NCBI RefSeq assembly: GCF_003384935.1
Contig: NZ_QTTQ01000010.1
Location: 186,001-250,000 of the forward strand
Direction: 5' to 3'
Length of the DNA stretch: 64,000 nucleotides
Origin: Lutibacter oceani
Lineage (GTDB): Bacteria > Bacteroidota > Bacteroidia > Flavobacteriales > Flavobacteriaceae
Within the stretch, counting starts at the first letter, position 1. Each line of letters opens with the position of its first letter. Both the position numbers and the translations under genes were made by a program. The notes beneath the pieces are model-generated. The model searched no databases. It was not told the origin of the DNA and saw nothing but the letters and a program-made list of their open reading frames with translations. This document shows, in pieces, positions 35,335-44,737 of this stretch.

Positions 35335-36609
35335 TTACCAAGTAAATAAAGGTCTGTGAGACATCATATCATTCACTTTTTCTGCAATATTTTCTAAAGC
35401 AATTTCATCTTGATGATTTGTAATTACTGCATCAACCAAATCAACAATAGTTTTCATATCATTTTCTTTTAAACCACGTGTAGTAACAGCAGCTGCACCT
35501 ATTCTAATACCAGAAGTAACAAAAGGAGATTTATCATCAAAAGGAACCATATTTTTATTAACAGTAATATCAGCTTTTACCAATGCATTTTCTGCATCTT
35601 TACCACTAATATTTTTATTTCTTAAGTCTATTAACATACAATGGTTATCTGTTCCGCCTGAAATAATTTTATACCCTTTTTCAACAAAAGCATCTGCCAT
35701 TGCCGAAGCATTTTTTTTAACTTGAATTTGATAATGTAAAAATTCATCTGTTAAAGCTTCTCCAAAAGCAACTGCTTTAGCAGCAATAACATGTTCTAAT
35801 GGTCCTCCTTGATTTCCTGGAAACACAGCCGAATTTATTAACATCGACATTTTTTTAAGACTTCCATTTTTTAGTTTTAAGCCAAAAGGATTGTCGAAAT
35901 CTTTGCCAATCATAATAATTCCACCACGTGGCCCACGTAAAGTTTTATGTGTTGTTGTAGTTACAAAATGACAATGAGGTATTGGATCGTTTAAAATTCC
36001 TTTTGCAATTAAACCCGCAGGGTGAGAAATATCAGCCATTAATAAAGCTCCAACTTCATCTGCAATTTCTCTAAATTTCTTAAAATCTATATCTCTGGAA
36101 TATGCCGATGCACCAGCAATAATAAGTTTTGGCTGTTCTTTTTTAGCAGTTTCAAGAATTTTATCATAATTTAAAACACCTGTAGCTTCTTCAACTCCAT
36201 AAAAAGAAGTTTTATATAGTTTTCCAGAAAAATTTACTGGTGAACCATGTGTTAAATGTCCACCGTGAGATAAATCAAAACCTAAAATTTTATCTCCTGG
36301 ATTTAAAACAGCATGATAAACAGCCGCATTTGCTTGTGATCCAGAATGCGGTTGCACATTTACATATTCCGCACCAAATAATTCCTTAGCTCTATCTATT
36401 GCAATTTGTTCAACAATATCAACAACCTCACAACCGCCATAATAGCGTTTTGTAGGGTATCCTTCAGCATATTTGTTTGTTAAAACAGAACCTGTTGCTT
36501 CCATAACTTGCTCACTAACAAAGTTTTCTGAGGCAATTAATTCCAATCCATTTGTTTGTCTTTCTTTCTCTTCTTGAATTAAATCAAAGATAATTTGGTC
36601 ACGTTGCAT
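35335..36609 (-). CDS. glyA: Serine hydroxymethyltransferase
   Basis: The 424-residue PLP enzyme interconverts serine and glycine with tetrahydrofolate. The Schiff-base Lys is in [14 protein letters not shown]. Other signatures: [52 protein letters not shown] and [12 protein letters not shown]. Length and N-terminus are complete. It is monocistronic with its own terminator. Confidence 0.97.
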   Translation of the reverse strand: MQRDQIIFDLIQEEKERQTNGLELIASENFVSEQVMEATGSVLTNKYAEGYPTKRYYGGCEVVDIVEQIAIDRAKELFGAEYVNVQPHSGSQANAAVYHAVLNPGDKILGFDLSHGGHLTHGSPVNFSGKLYKTSFYGVEEATGVLNYDKILETAKKEQPKLIIAGASAYSRDIDFKKFREIADEVGALLMADISHPAGLIAKGILNDPIPHCHFVTTTTHKTLRGPRGGIIMIGKDFDNPFGLKLKNGSLKKMSMLINSAVFPGNQGGPLEHVIAAKAVAFGEALTDEFLHYQIQVKKNASAMADAFVEKGYKIISGGTDNHCMLIDLRNKNISGKDAENALVKADITVNKNMVPFDDKSPFVTSGIRIGAAAVTTRGLKENDMKTIVDLVDAVITNHQDEIALENIAEKVNDMMSHRPLFTW

Positions 36610-36728
36610 TCGATATTACTTTTTAAAAGTTAAATTAATCGCAAAAATAACAAATTCATTTTTCTTTTAAGTAGAAACTTATATATTTGATTAGAAAATT
36701 TAATTGAAAATAAAAAGAATTTAAAGAT

Positions 36729-38021
36729 ATGGAAATAACAGCTAATAATCCACAAAGAAAATCTTGGCTACATGTAGAACAAGGTTGCGACTTTCCAATT
36801 CAAAATATACCTTTTGGCGTTTTTATTACAAAAGATGATATTATTACTATTGGAACAAGAATTGGTGAATATGCCATTGACTTAGGAGCATTTCATCAAT
36901 TAGGATATTTTAATGGAATACCATTGACAGATGATATTTTTATGCAAGATTCTTTAAATGATTTTATTGCAGACGGAAGAAAAACCTGGAGATTGGTGCG
37001 TAATAGAATTGCCGATGTTTTTGATATTGAGAATAAAACCTTACAAAATAATACCAAACATAAAGAAGTAATTATTTTTGATGTAAATGAAGTTGAAATG
37101 TTATTGCCTATTCAGGTTGGCGATTTTACTGATTTTTTCTCAAGTAAAGAACATGCAACCAATGTTGCTAAAATATTTAAATTACAAGAAGAACCTTTAA
37201 ATAATAATTGGTCTCATATGCCACTTGGTTTTCACAGTAGAGCATCCTCGGTAGTTGTTTCAGGCACACCTATAAGAAGACCTTTAGGGCAAACACAACA
37301 ATTGGGGCAAGATAAACCTGTTTTTGGACCTGCAAAATGTATTGACATGGAACTAGAAACAGCCTTTGTTACTACAGACGTTAACCAGTTTGGAAAACCT
37401 ATTCATATTAATGAAGCTAAAGAAAATATTTTTGGAATGGTGTTATTAAACGACTGGAGTGCAAGAGATATACAAAAACAAGAATCTAAACCTTTAGGTC
37501 CATTTTTAAGTAAAAGTTTTGCTACAACAATTTCAGCTTGGATAGTAACAATGGATGCCTTAGAGCCTTTTAAATGTGAAGGGCCTGAACAAGAAAATGT
37601 TGTAAAATATCTTAAACATAAAAAAAACAAAAATAGCTATGATATTAAACTAAAAACATTTGTTGAAACACCAAACGGTGATATAAATGCTTTAAGTGAG
37701 TCAAATTTCAAAAACTTGTATTGGACAATGACTCAGCAATTAACACATCATACAATAAATGGTTGTAATGTTAGAGCAGGAGATTTAATAGGAAGTGGTA
37801 CAATTTCAGGTTCTACAAAAAACAGTTATGGATCTATGCTAGAATTAACTTGGAATGAAGAAGAACCTATAACATTAAAAGATGGCAGTACACGTACTTA
37901 TTTTAAAAATGGTGACCATGTAATTATTAGAGGTTATTGCGAAAACAGCCAAGGAAGAATTGGTTTTGGTAAATGTACAGGAAAAATTTTACCAGCAGTT
38001 AAATATAATCTTCCAGAATAA
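36729..38021 (+). CDS. fahA: Fumarylacetoacetase
   Basis: The 430-residue enzyme is the last step of tyrosine/phenylalanine catabolism, giving fumarate and acetoacetate. The N-terminal SH3-like domain (NIPFGVFITKDD) is followed by the FAH fold. Catalytic and metal residues lie in PLGFHSRASSVV (His), FGPAKCIDMELETAFV (Glu-x-Glu region), NDWSARDIQKQESKPLGPFL and GSGTISG. Other genes of the homogentisate route are not in this window. Its last 23 nt overlap the 3' end of the convergent ytxJ gene. Confidence 0.95.
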   Translation: MEITANNPQRKSWLHVEQGCDFPIQNIPFGVFITKDDIITIGTRIGEYAIDLGAFHQLGYFNGIPLTDDIFMQDSLNDFIADGRKTWRLVRNRIADVFDIENKTLQNNTKHKEVIIFDVNEVEMLLPIQVGDFTDFFSSKEHATNVAKIFKLQEEPLNNNWSHMPLGFHSRASSVVVSGTPIRRPLGQTQQLGQDKPVFGPAKCIDMELETAFVTTDVNQFGKPIHINEAKENIFGMVLLNDWSARDIQKQESKPLGPFLSKSFATTISAWIVTMDALEPFKCEGPEQENVVKYLKHKKNKNSYDIKLKTFVETPNGDINALSESNFKNLYWTMTQQLTHHTINGCNVRAGDLIGSGTISGSTKNSYGSMLELTWNEEEPITLKDGSTRTYFKNGDHVIIRGYCENSQGRIGFGKCTGKILPAVKYNLPE

Positions 38022-38391
38022 CAGATGAAATAATGTCGTAATGAGAATTATGTGTTACTACTTTACCATTTTTTATTAATAATACTTGTGGAGATTGGTG
38101 ATAAACATTAAAATTTGAAGCAATTTCGTTTGAAATATTTCTATATTTCAATAAATCTAAATAATAAAAGGCAACATTTTCTAAAGAAGAATCTGTTGCT
38201 TTTTCAAATTGCGAAAGCACTCCTCTACTTATCCCACATCGAGTACTGTGCTTAAAAATTACAATTAATTTTGTATTCGACAATTCAATTATTTCTTTTA
38301 ACTGATTCATTTCAGTTAATGAAATCCAATTAAAAACAGGCTTATCTATTTCGTTTTTATTTGCCCCTAAAATATTACTAAAAATACTCAT
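37999..38391 (-). CDS. ytxJ: Bacillithiol-system redox protein YtxJ
   Basis: The 130-residue protein has a thioredoxin-like fold with one active Cys52 in KHSTRCGISRGVLSQFE, the diagnostic YtxJ signature. A cis-Pro motif (HQSPQVLLIKNG) follows. YtxJ is a monothiol bacilliredoxin-like protein thought to remove bacillithiol from mixed disulfides. This suggests that the organism makes bacillithiol, as many Flavobacteriaceae do. It converges on fahA with a 23-nt overlap of coding ends. Confidence 0.9.
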   Translation of the reverse strand: MSIFSNILGANKNEIDKPVFNWISLTEMNQLKEIIELSNTKLIVIFKHSTRCGISRGVLSQFEKATDSSLENVAFYYLDLLKYRNISNEIASNFNVYHQSPQVLLIKNGKVVTHNSHYDIISSVILEDYI

Positions 38392-38558
38392 TTTTATTTT
38401 TTGATTACTTAGCTGTCATTCACATAATGTTTTTTTAGAAAGACAAATTGTCGTTAACTACCTAAAAAAATAAGACAAAATGACCTGAAATACTTAGTTT
38501 AATTTAATTGGACTATTATTTGAAGCTGCAAATATAGAAAACAAAAAAATAACACGTT

Positions 38559-41150
38559 ATGAACTTTAATAATTTTACAATAAAATCACAAGAAGCTATC
38601 CAAAAAGGACAGCAAATTGCAGAAAGTTTTGGACATCAACAAATAGAAAATTCTCATATTTTAAAAGGAATATTTGAGGTTGATGAAAATGTTACCCCGT
38701 TTATTTTTAAAAAATTAGGTGTTAATATAGATTTACTAAAAAGTTTAATTGACAAAACCATTGAAAGTTATGCAAAAGTGACAGGAGGCGGAGATACTAC
38801 CCTATCCCGAAATGCATCAAAAATGTTAAATACAGCGGCAACTGAAGCAAAAAAATTAAAAGATGAATACGTTTCAATAGAACATTTGCTGTTAGCTATT
38901 TTAAGCACAAAAGATACAACATCACAAATATTAAAAGATCAGGGAGTTACAGATAAAGGATTGCAATTAGCTATTTCAGAATTAAGAAAAGGAAGTAAAG
39001 TAACTTCTCAAAGTGCAGAAGAAACTTATAATTCTTTAAATAAATATGCTAAAAATTTAAATCAACTTGCTAAAGATGGTAAACTAGATCCTGTAATTGG
39101 TAGAGATGAAGAAATTAGAAGAATTTTACAAATTTTATCACGTAGAACCAAAAACAATCCAATGTTAGTTGGAGAACCTGGAACGGGTAAAACAGCTATT
39201 GCTGAAGGTTTAGCACATAGAATTGTAAAAGGAGATATTCCTGAAAATTTAAAAGATAAACAAATTTATTCTTTAGATATGGGAGCACTAATTGCAGGTG
39301 CAAAATATAAAGGTGAATTTGAAGAACGATTAAAATCTGTTATAAAAGAAGTTACTTCTGCTGAAGGTGAAATTGTACTTTTTATAGATGAAATTCACAC
39401 TTTGGTTGGTGCTGGTGGCGGACAAGGTGCTATGGATGCTGCAAATATTTTAAAACCAGCGTTGGCCCGTGGTGAATTGAGAGCTATTGGTGCAACTACT
39501 TTAGATGAATATCAAAAATATTTTGAAAAAGATAAAGCTTTAGAGCGTAGGTTTCAAAAAGTAATTGTTGATGAGCCAGATACAGAAAGTGCTATTTCTA
39601 TTTTACGTGGTATTAAAGAAAAATATGAAAATCATCATAAAGTACAAATAAAAGATGAAGCAATTATTGCTGCTGTGGAACTATCTCAACGTTATATTTC
39701 TAATCGTTTTTTACCAGATAAAGCAATTGATTTAATGGATGAAGCAGCTGCAAAATTACGAATGGAAATAAATTCAAAGCCTGAAGAACTTGATGTTTTA
39801 GATCGAAAAATTATGCAGATTGAAATTGAAATTGAGGCTATTAAACGTGAAAAAGATGAAAAAAAATTAGCTTCACTTAAAAAAGAAGTCGCAAATTTAA
39901 AGGAAAACAGAAATGAAATAAATGCTAAATGGGTTAGTGAAAAAGAATTGGTAGATGCAGTACAAGTTAGTAAAGAAGCAATTGAAAATTACAAATTAGA
40001 AGCCGAACGTGCTGAACGTGAAGGTGATTATGGCAAAGTTGCTGAAATTCGTTATGGAAAAATAAAAGAAGAACAAGAACATTTGGATGAGCTTCAAAAA
40101 GAAATGGCTACTGATCAAGAATCTGCTTTAATAAAAGAGGAAGTTACGCGAGATGATATTGCCGAAGTTGTTGCAAAATGGACTGGAATTCCTGTAACAA
40201 AAATGTTACAAAGTGATCGTGAAAAATTATTGCATTTAGAAGATGAATTACACCACAGAGTAATTGGACAGCAAGAAGCAATTGTGGCTGTTGCAGATGC
40301 TGTTAGGCGCTCTAGAGCCGGATTGCAGGATACTAAAAAACCAATGGGAACATTCTTATTTTTAGGAACAACTGGTGTTGGTAAAACTGAACTTGCAAAG
40401 GCTTTAGCTCAATATTTATTTGATGATGAAAACTCAATGACAAGAATTGATATGAGTGAATATCAAGAGCGTCATGCTGTTAGTAGATTGGTAGGTGCAC
40501 CTCCTGGTTATGTAGGTTATGAAGAAGGTGGGCAATTAACAGAAGCCGTAAGACGTAAACCATATTCTGTAGTTTTATTAGACGAAATTGAGAAAGCACA
40601 CCCAGATACGTTTAATATTTTATTACAAGTATTGGATGAAGGACGACTAACTGATAACAAAGGACGAGTTGCTGATTTTAGAAATACTATAATAATTATG
40701 ACTTCAAATATGGGAGCTCATATTATTCAAGAAAGGTTTGAAAAAATGGACATGGAAAAACGTGATAATGTTACAGAGGCTACAAAAGAGGAAGTAATTG
40801 CGTTATTAAGACAAACTATTAGACCAGAATTTTTAAACAGAATTGATGAAATTATAATGTTTACTCCTTTAAATAAAGATGAAATTCAACAAATTGTAAG
40901 ATTACAACTTAATGGTTTAATTAAAATTTTGAAAGAAAAAGAAATTGAACTTGAGTTCACTGAAGATTTAGTTGAAGCATTAGCAGAAAAAGGGTTTGAC
41001 CCACAATTTGGTGCAAGACCTGTAAAAAGAGTTATTCAGAAAGATGTGCTAAATGAACTTTCAAAAGAAATTTTATCAGGAAAAATAACAGCTACAAGTA
41101 GCATTTTATTAGATGCATTTGATGATAAAATAGTATTTAGAAATAAATAA
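38559..41150 (+). CDS. clpB: ClpB disaggregase
   Basis: The 863-residue AAA+ chaperone rescues aggregated proteins with DnaK. It has the Clp N domain (1-145) and the first ATPase with Walker A GEPGTGKT and Walker B LFIDEIHTL. The coiled-coil middle domain (about 400-525) distinguishes ClpB from ClpA/C. The second ATPase has GTTGVGKTE and LLDEIEKAH, with the arginine finger region near PEFLNRIDEI. It is complete and monocistronic with a terminator. Confidence 0.97.
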   Translation: MNFNNFTIKSQEAIQKGQQIAESFGHQQIENSHILKGIFEVDENVTPFIFKKLGVNIDLLKSLIDKTIESYAKVTGGGDTTLSRNASKMLNTAATEAKKLKDEYVSIEHLLLAILSTKDTTSQILKDQGVTDKGLQLAISELRKGSKVTSQSAEETYNSLNKYAKNLNQLAKDGKLDPVIGRDEEIRRILQILSRRTKNNPMLVGEPGTGKTAIAEGLAHRIVKGDIPENLKDKQIYSLDMGALIAGAKYKGEFEERLKSVIKEVTSAEGEIVLFIDEIHTLVGAGGGQGAMDAANILKPALARGELRAIGATTLDEYQKYFEKDKALERRFQKVIVDEPDTESAISILRGIKEKYENHHKVQIKDEAIIAAVELSQRYISNRFLPDKAIDLMDEAAAKLRMEINSKPEELDVLDRKIMQIEIEIEAIKREKDEKKLASLKKEVANLKENRNEINAKWVSEKELVDAVQVSKEAIENYKLEAERAEREGDYGKVAEIRYGKIKEEQEHLDELQKEMATDQESALIKEEVTRDDIAEVVAKWTGIPVTKMLQSDREKLLHLEDELHHRVIGQQEAIVAVADAVRRSRAGLQDTKKPMGTFLFLGTTGVGKTELAKALAQYLFDDENSMTRIDMSEYQERHAVSRLVGAPPGYVGYEEGGQLTEAVRRKPYSVVLLDEIEKAHPDTFNILLQVLDEGRLTDNKGRVADFRNTIIIMTSNMGAHIIQERFEKMDMEKRDNVTEATKEEVIALLRQTIRPEFLNRIDEIIMFTPLNKDEIQQIVRLQLNGLIKILKEKEIELEFTEDLVEALAEKGFDPQFGARPVKRVIQKDVLNELSKEILSGKITATSSILLDAFDDKIVFRNK

Positions 41151-41168
41151 TGTAATTTATTAAAATGT

Positions 41169-41202
41169 AAAACTCCTTATCTTATAGACAAGGAGTTTTT
41201 TG
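41169..41202 (+). terminator. Terminator of clpB
   Basis: AAAACTCCTT pairs with AAGGAGTTTT around an 11-nt loop, followed by T. Confidence 0.8.
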
Positions 41203-41233
41203 TTTATATTCGTATTTATTAAATATTTTCAAA

Positions 41234-41737
41234 ATGAAAAAATTACTTTTTTTACTATTTATATTTATTTATACGACCAATAGTTTTTCTCAAAAAAATG
41301 AAATAACCACCTATTATTTCATTAGACATGCCGAAAAAGATAGAACAGATGCGTCTAATAAAAACCCTAATTTAAACAATACAGGAAAGCTACGTGCAGC
41401 TAATTGGGGTTCTGTATTTTCAAATATTGATTTTGATATGGTTTTTTCCACAAATTATAATAGAACCATACAAACAGCAACTCCAACCGCGAAAAATAAA
41501 GATCTTGAAATTCAATTTTACAATCCAAGAGATTTATTTAGTAAAGATTTTCAATTAAAAACAAAAGGTAAAACAGTATTAGTTGTTGGACATAGCAATA
41601 CCACTCCTCAGTTTGTAAATAAAGTTTTAGGCAATGAAAAATACCTTGATATTGATGATAGCAATAATTCCAATCTTTATATAATTACTATTTCTAATAA
41701 GAGTATTACTGATATTCTGTTGAAAATTAATTACTAA
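41234..41737 (+). CDS. Exported histidine-phosphatase superfamily protein
   Basis: The 167-residue protein has a signal peptide (LLFLLFIFIYTTNSFSQ). The phosphoglycerate-mutase-like motif YFIRHAEKDRTD carries the phospho-acceptor His in RHAE, and a second catalytic His is in LVVGHSNTTPQFV. It is therefore a periplasmic phosphatase. The substrate is unknown; the small exported members are not glycolytic mutases. It is the last ordinary gene before the accessory block. Confidence 0.85.
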   Translation: MKKLLFLLFIFIYTTNSFSQKNEITTYYFIRHAEKDRTDASNKNPNLNNTGKLRAANWGSVFSNIDFDMVFSTNYNRTIQTATPTAKNKDLEIQFYNPRDLFSKDFQLKTKGKTVLVVGHSNTTPQFVNKVLGNEKYLDIDDSNNSNLYIITISNKSITDILLKINY

Positions 41738-41780
41738 AAAATTACAACCTACTCTCTTTAAAGCAATATTATTTACTAAT

Positions 41781-41823
41781 TGATTAATATCATTGCTAAT
41801 AATTCTAAATGAAAATAACTTTA
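41781..41823 (+). promoter_or_regulatory. TGAT-N4-ATCA operator plus -7-like element
   Basis: TGATTAATATCA (41781-41792) is followed by TTGC, making a 23-nt spacer in total, and TAACTTTA at 41816-41823. The layout matches the kinase operon promoter (3198-3240) exactly. The implied transcript start falls after the ATG at 41809, which supports the ATG at 41851 as the real start. Confidence 0.6.
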
Positions 41824-41850
41824 ATAGTAATTAATATAAAAATTACTATT

Positions 41851-42303
41851 ATGAAAAATTTAATAATGTTAATATCAATAATTTTTTTATTAACAAGTTG
41901 CAACAGTCAAAATACAAACAAAAAGGAAGAATTAACTAAGAACGATACAATTAAGCCAATTGAAAAAACAAAGGTTATTAAAGAATATGATGACCAAGGA
42001 AATTTAATAAGTATAGATTCCAGTTATTACTATTTTTATTCAACTATTAAAAATGATACACTCTTAGAAAAGGAAATATTTGATAAATTCAGAAACGATT
42101 TTAACCTTCAATTTAAATCGATTGACTCTATTTTAAAAAATGAATTTTTAATTAAATCGCCTTTAAATTTAAACGATTTTTACACAGACGATTTTTATAC
42201 GAAACATTTCAAATTTAATAATAATGAAATAGAAAAGTTATTTAAAGAAATGGATTCAATAAAAAATAAATTCTATAGTAAGCAGCAAAATAGTAAGCTA
42301 TAA
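41851..42303 (+). CDS. Lipoprotein of unknown function
   Basis: About 150 residues from ATG 41851, which begins a good lipoprotein signal (LIMLISIIFLLTSCNSQ). An upstream ATG at 41809 lies in the predicted promoter and adds residues that spoil the signal. The mature part is polar and Lys/Asp/Asn-rich, with no recognisable domain. One segment is KVIKEYDDQGNLISIDSSYY. It is preceded by the FNR-like operator shared with other exported proteins in this block. Confidence 0.7.
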   Translation: MKNLIMLISIIFLLTSCNSQNTNKKEELTKNDTIKPIEKTKVIKEYDDQGNLISIDSSYYYFYSTIKNDTLLEKEIFDKFRNDFNLQFKSIDSILKNEFLIKSPLNLNDFYTDDFYTKHFKFNNNEIEKLFKEMDSIKNKFYSKQQNSKL

Positions 42304-42392
42304 ATAATATTAAAAACCATAGGTAAATACACCAAATTATTTAATAATATTATATTTATAATTTAATCTTCCCATTGTTTACATAATTGAAA

Positions 42393-42433
42393 TAATTCAG
42401 ATTATTGCTAATTAAATTTATTTCAAACTTTTA
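42393..42433 (+). promoter_or_regulatory. Degenerate operator-like sequence before the first DUF6799-type gene
   Basis: TAATTCAGATTA (42393-42404) keeps the dyad symmetry of TGAT-N4-ATCA with the inner G and C replaced. TTGC follows, as at 41793 and 49333. AACTTTTA lies near the expected -7 position but two bases off. It may be a weak or decayed site. Confidence 0.25.
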
Positions 42434-42499
42434 TAAAAATAAAAAGTCTAAAAGATAGTACAACAAAATAAAGTGTACTTATAAATTAAATTTTTTATA

Positions 42500-42904
42500 A
42501 TGAAAAAATTAGCAATATTTTTAATTTTTATGGTTCTAGGAACCGAAGGGTTGGTTGCTCAAGAAAAAAAGCAACATAAAAATCAATTACAAGAACAAGT
42601 TCAGCCAGAAGGACAACCCGAACTTCAATTACAGGATCAAGAGTTATATCAATTTCAAGATGGTACATTGGTAATTGCATTAGAAAATGGTACTACAATA
42701 GAAATATTGATGGATCAAATTCAGACAAAAGATCAGTTAAAAGATCAAATTAAATTACAATTACAAGATGGTTCCTGTATGGATGGAACAATTGATATGT
42801 TAGTAGATAAAATTCAACTTAAAACACAAGCCAAATTACAAGAAGGCTCATGTTTAGATTCAGAAAGTATTTTACAACAATTTTTAAATTTATTTGGAAT
42901 CTAA
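42500..42904 (+). CDS. Gln-rich exported protein related to DUF6799
   Basis: The 134-residue product starts with a signal peptide (MKKLAIFLIFMVLGTEGLVA) very like that of the DUF6799 protein at 49420. The mature part is strikingly rich in Gln (KNQLQEQVQPEGQPELQLQD). It keeps DUF6799-style pieces: LYQFQDGTLVIALENGTTIE and twice a [KL]LQ[DE]GSC(M/L)D motif. It looks like a diverged, shortened paralog. The role is unknown; the composition suggests an extended, perhaps matrix-associated protein. Confidence 0.65.
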   Translation: MKKLAIFLIFMVLGTEGLVAQEKKQHKNQLQEQVQPEGQPELQLQDQELYQFQDGTLVIALENGTTIEILMDQIQTKDQLKDQIKLQLQDGSCMDGTIDMLVDKIQLKTQAKLQEGSCLDSESILQQFLNLFGI

Positions 42905-43055
42905 GCTAAATATTATTTAATATTTTTATTTCATAATAAAAATTTGCGTTTAAATCCAAATTTGATGTATTTGTCTAAATAATCAAATTTGGGTTTTATT
43001 AATTTATATTTTACCCTTCTATTATATTAACTAATTATTAGCATACTTTATTATA

Positions 43056-43120
43056 TGATAATTATCATGTAATCACTTGTTGTAAATCATTTCATAATTC
43101 TATTTATTTTAAGTTCTTTA
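43056..43120 (+). promoter_or_regulatory. Tandem TGAT-N4-ATCA operator before the Gly-rich lipoprotein gene
   Basis: TGATAATTATCA (43056-43067), a 10-nt gap and TGTTGTAAATCA (43078-43089, left half degenerate) are followed after 23 nt by GTTCTTTA (43113-43120), which shares CTTTA with the other -7-like boxes. The gene starts at 43205, leaving a leader of about 75 nt. Confidence 0.5.
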
Positions 43121-43204
43121 AACTATTAAATAAAAAATTCGTTAAGCAGTTTGAAAACAATGCCCCAAATGAATATAAATTTAATAACTTAAAAACGCAA
43201 AATT

Positions 43205-44428
43205 ATGAAATTAGAAAAATTTGTATTAAAAATAAGCCTACTTGCGCTTATTTTTGTTTTTGCTCAATGTAATGACGATGCATTAATTGATGATGTATTA
43301 GTTATTGATGATACTACAGTTGAAATGAGCTCTAAAGGAAAACCTGACACAACAGGAGAAACATTTGGCAACAATTTATCTTTCCCAGTAATTTGGTCAG
43401 ATGGAGTGACAAAAGCCCTTCAAGGTGTTGAGGGAGAATATTCTATTACCGGAGAGTGGTGGGGTGTTTGGAATGAAGACCCAATAGATCCACAAGCACC
43501 GCTTTATAGTTGTGGACCATATATTGGTGATGATGAACCTTGTATTGATGCTGAATATAGAGCATATGTACAGAAAGATGAAAATAATGTTTGGCAAGCC
43601 TCTAATGGATTTCCAGATGAATTTGGTAAAAGCACTATAAATGTTGATTTTATTGATTGGGGAGATAATTTAGAATCTGTTGACTGGTACACAAAATCTC
43701 AGGTACGAGTTGAAGTTGTATTGTTAGAAGGTTTGGCAACACCAGTTACGCAATTTGCTATGAGACATGTTGATAGTTGGGGTGCCGATGAAGTTCATGG
43801 ACTTCAAACCTCATTAGATGGTACAACTGTCATGTATGGACTAGGCGATCAAGCAACTGTTTATTCTCCAAATGCGAGATTTACTATTCAAAAATTGAAT
43901 GTGGATAAAAATGATGGTCGATTAAATTCATTAGAGTGGATACCTGAAGTTGGTTGGAATGAACTAGGTGGATCTTTAGATGATTTGGTGAATGATGCTA
44001 TTTTTAACGAACAGGCAGGTGCAGAAGTTAATGTAAAAGGTAAAATTATTTATGGAACAACTTGGAATGTTAGAAGTTTTAATGAAGGTGAAGGATATTA
44101 CAGGCTTACTTTTAGCTTTGACCCTAATACAAATTTAAACACGTATTTTGATGCTACAACTGAAATTATTATACCAGAGGAAGAAGAAGAATTATCTGCT
44201 AAATCAGAGGCTGAAGGTGGAGATTCAGGAGGAGGAACTGCTGTAAAAAGAGAAGACCATAACTTAACCTACATGGATATTTTAATAAAAGCTAGAGGTA
44301 CTGGCCAAGGCGGTGGAAATAGCGGCGGCGGTGTTGGTTCAGGTGGTGGTGTTGATGGCAACCATGGAGGAGGAACTGGAACAGTAGGAAGTGGAAATGG
44401 CTCAGGTAGTGGTTCAGGACATAATTAA
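43205..44428 (+). CDS. Secreted lipoprotein with Gly/Ser-rich tail
   Basis: The 407-residue product has a lipoprotein signal (ISLLALIFVFAQCNDDALID). The acidic residues after the Cys suggest surface display. Residues 55-330 form an unrecognised beta-rich domain with aromatic and charged segments (GVEGEYSITGEWWGVWNEDP; TPVTQFAMRHVDSWGADEVH) and a Cys pair (CGPYIGDDEPC). After an acidic hinge (PEEEEELSAKSEAEGG) comes a tail of Gly, Ser and Asn (about 365-407). The tail is low complexity and may be flexible or wall-associating. No family is recognised. Its promoter carries the shared tandem operator. Confidence 0.7.
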   Translation: MKLEKFVLKISLLALIFVFAQCNDDALIDDVLVIDDTTVEMSSKGKPDTTGETFGNNLSFPVIWSDGVTKALQGVEGEYSITGEWWGVWNEDPIDPQAPLYSCGPYIGDDEPCIDAEYRAYVQKDENNVWQASNGFPDEFGKSTINVDFIDWGDNLESVDWYTKSQVRVEVVLLEGLATPVTQFAMRHVDSWGADEVHGLQTSLDGTTVMYGLGDQATVYSPNARFTIQKLNVDKNDGRLNSLEWIPEVGWNELGGSLDDLVNDAIFNEQAGAEVNVKGKIIYGTTWNVRSFNEGEGYYRLTFSFDPNTNLNTYFDATTEIIIPEEEEELSAKSEAEGGDSGGGTAVKREDHNLTYMDILIKARGTGQGGGNSGGGVGSGGGVDGNHGGGTGTVGSGNGSGSGSGHN

Positions 44429-44574
44429 AATAACTTAAAACTTTAAAATTAAGCCCATATAACTAATTATTAGCTATGTTATATGGGCTAATTTATTTGA
44501 TTTATTAAAACTTTCATTTTTAAAAAAGGTCTAATTACATAAACAATTAGAATAAATAAATGAGTATATGAATC

Positions 44575-44608
44575 TGATAATTATCATGTTAACATCTGAC
44601 AGTCATCA
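44575..44608 (+). promoter_or_regulatory. Orphan tandem TGAT-N4-ATCA operator
   Basis: TGATAATTATCA (44575-44586), a 10-nt gap and TGACAGTCATCA (44597-44608) repeat the tandem layout. TAACTTTC follows only 6 nt later instead of 23, and no gene follows, only the beta-barrel tail remnant at 44640. The arm and spacer sequence is closest to the operator at 49299. Confidence 0.55.
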
Positions 44609-44639
44609 TTATAATAACTTTCTAATTTTTAACCGCTTA

Positions 44640-44731
44640 AGTATTTCCACAACATGAAGCAACAATTTTAATAATGAAACTGTAGTTATAGAAGAATTAG
44701 ATAATGTTTTCTATTGGATGGTAGGAATATA
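44640..44731 (+). pseudogene. Remnant of a beta-barrel protein gene (3' tail only)
   Basis: This stretch closely matches the last 100 or so bases of the beta-barrel gene at 50258-51106: AGTATTTCCACAA, GAAGCAACAATTTTAA, and a run around GAAGAATTAGATAATG, TATTGGATGG and TAGGAATAT are shared. Small indels break the frame, and the rest of the gene is absent. Together with the operator at 44575 it marks a former second copy of the DUF6799/beta-barrel unit that has been deleted internally. Confidence 0.8.
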
Positions 44732-44737
44732 ATTCAG

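Noticed and set aside
38392-38558. Heat-shock operator (CIRCE-like) before clpB
   Set aside because: I searched by eye for TTAGCACTC-N9-GAGTGCTAA and saw no convincing copy.
41809-41850. Longer start for the lipoprotein gene (ATG 41809)
   Set aside because: It lies within the promoter, upstream of the predicted transcript start, and adds residues that spoil the lipoprotein signal. ATG 41851 is better.
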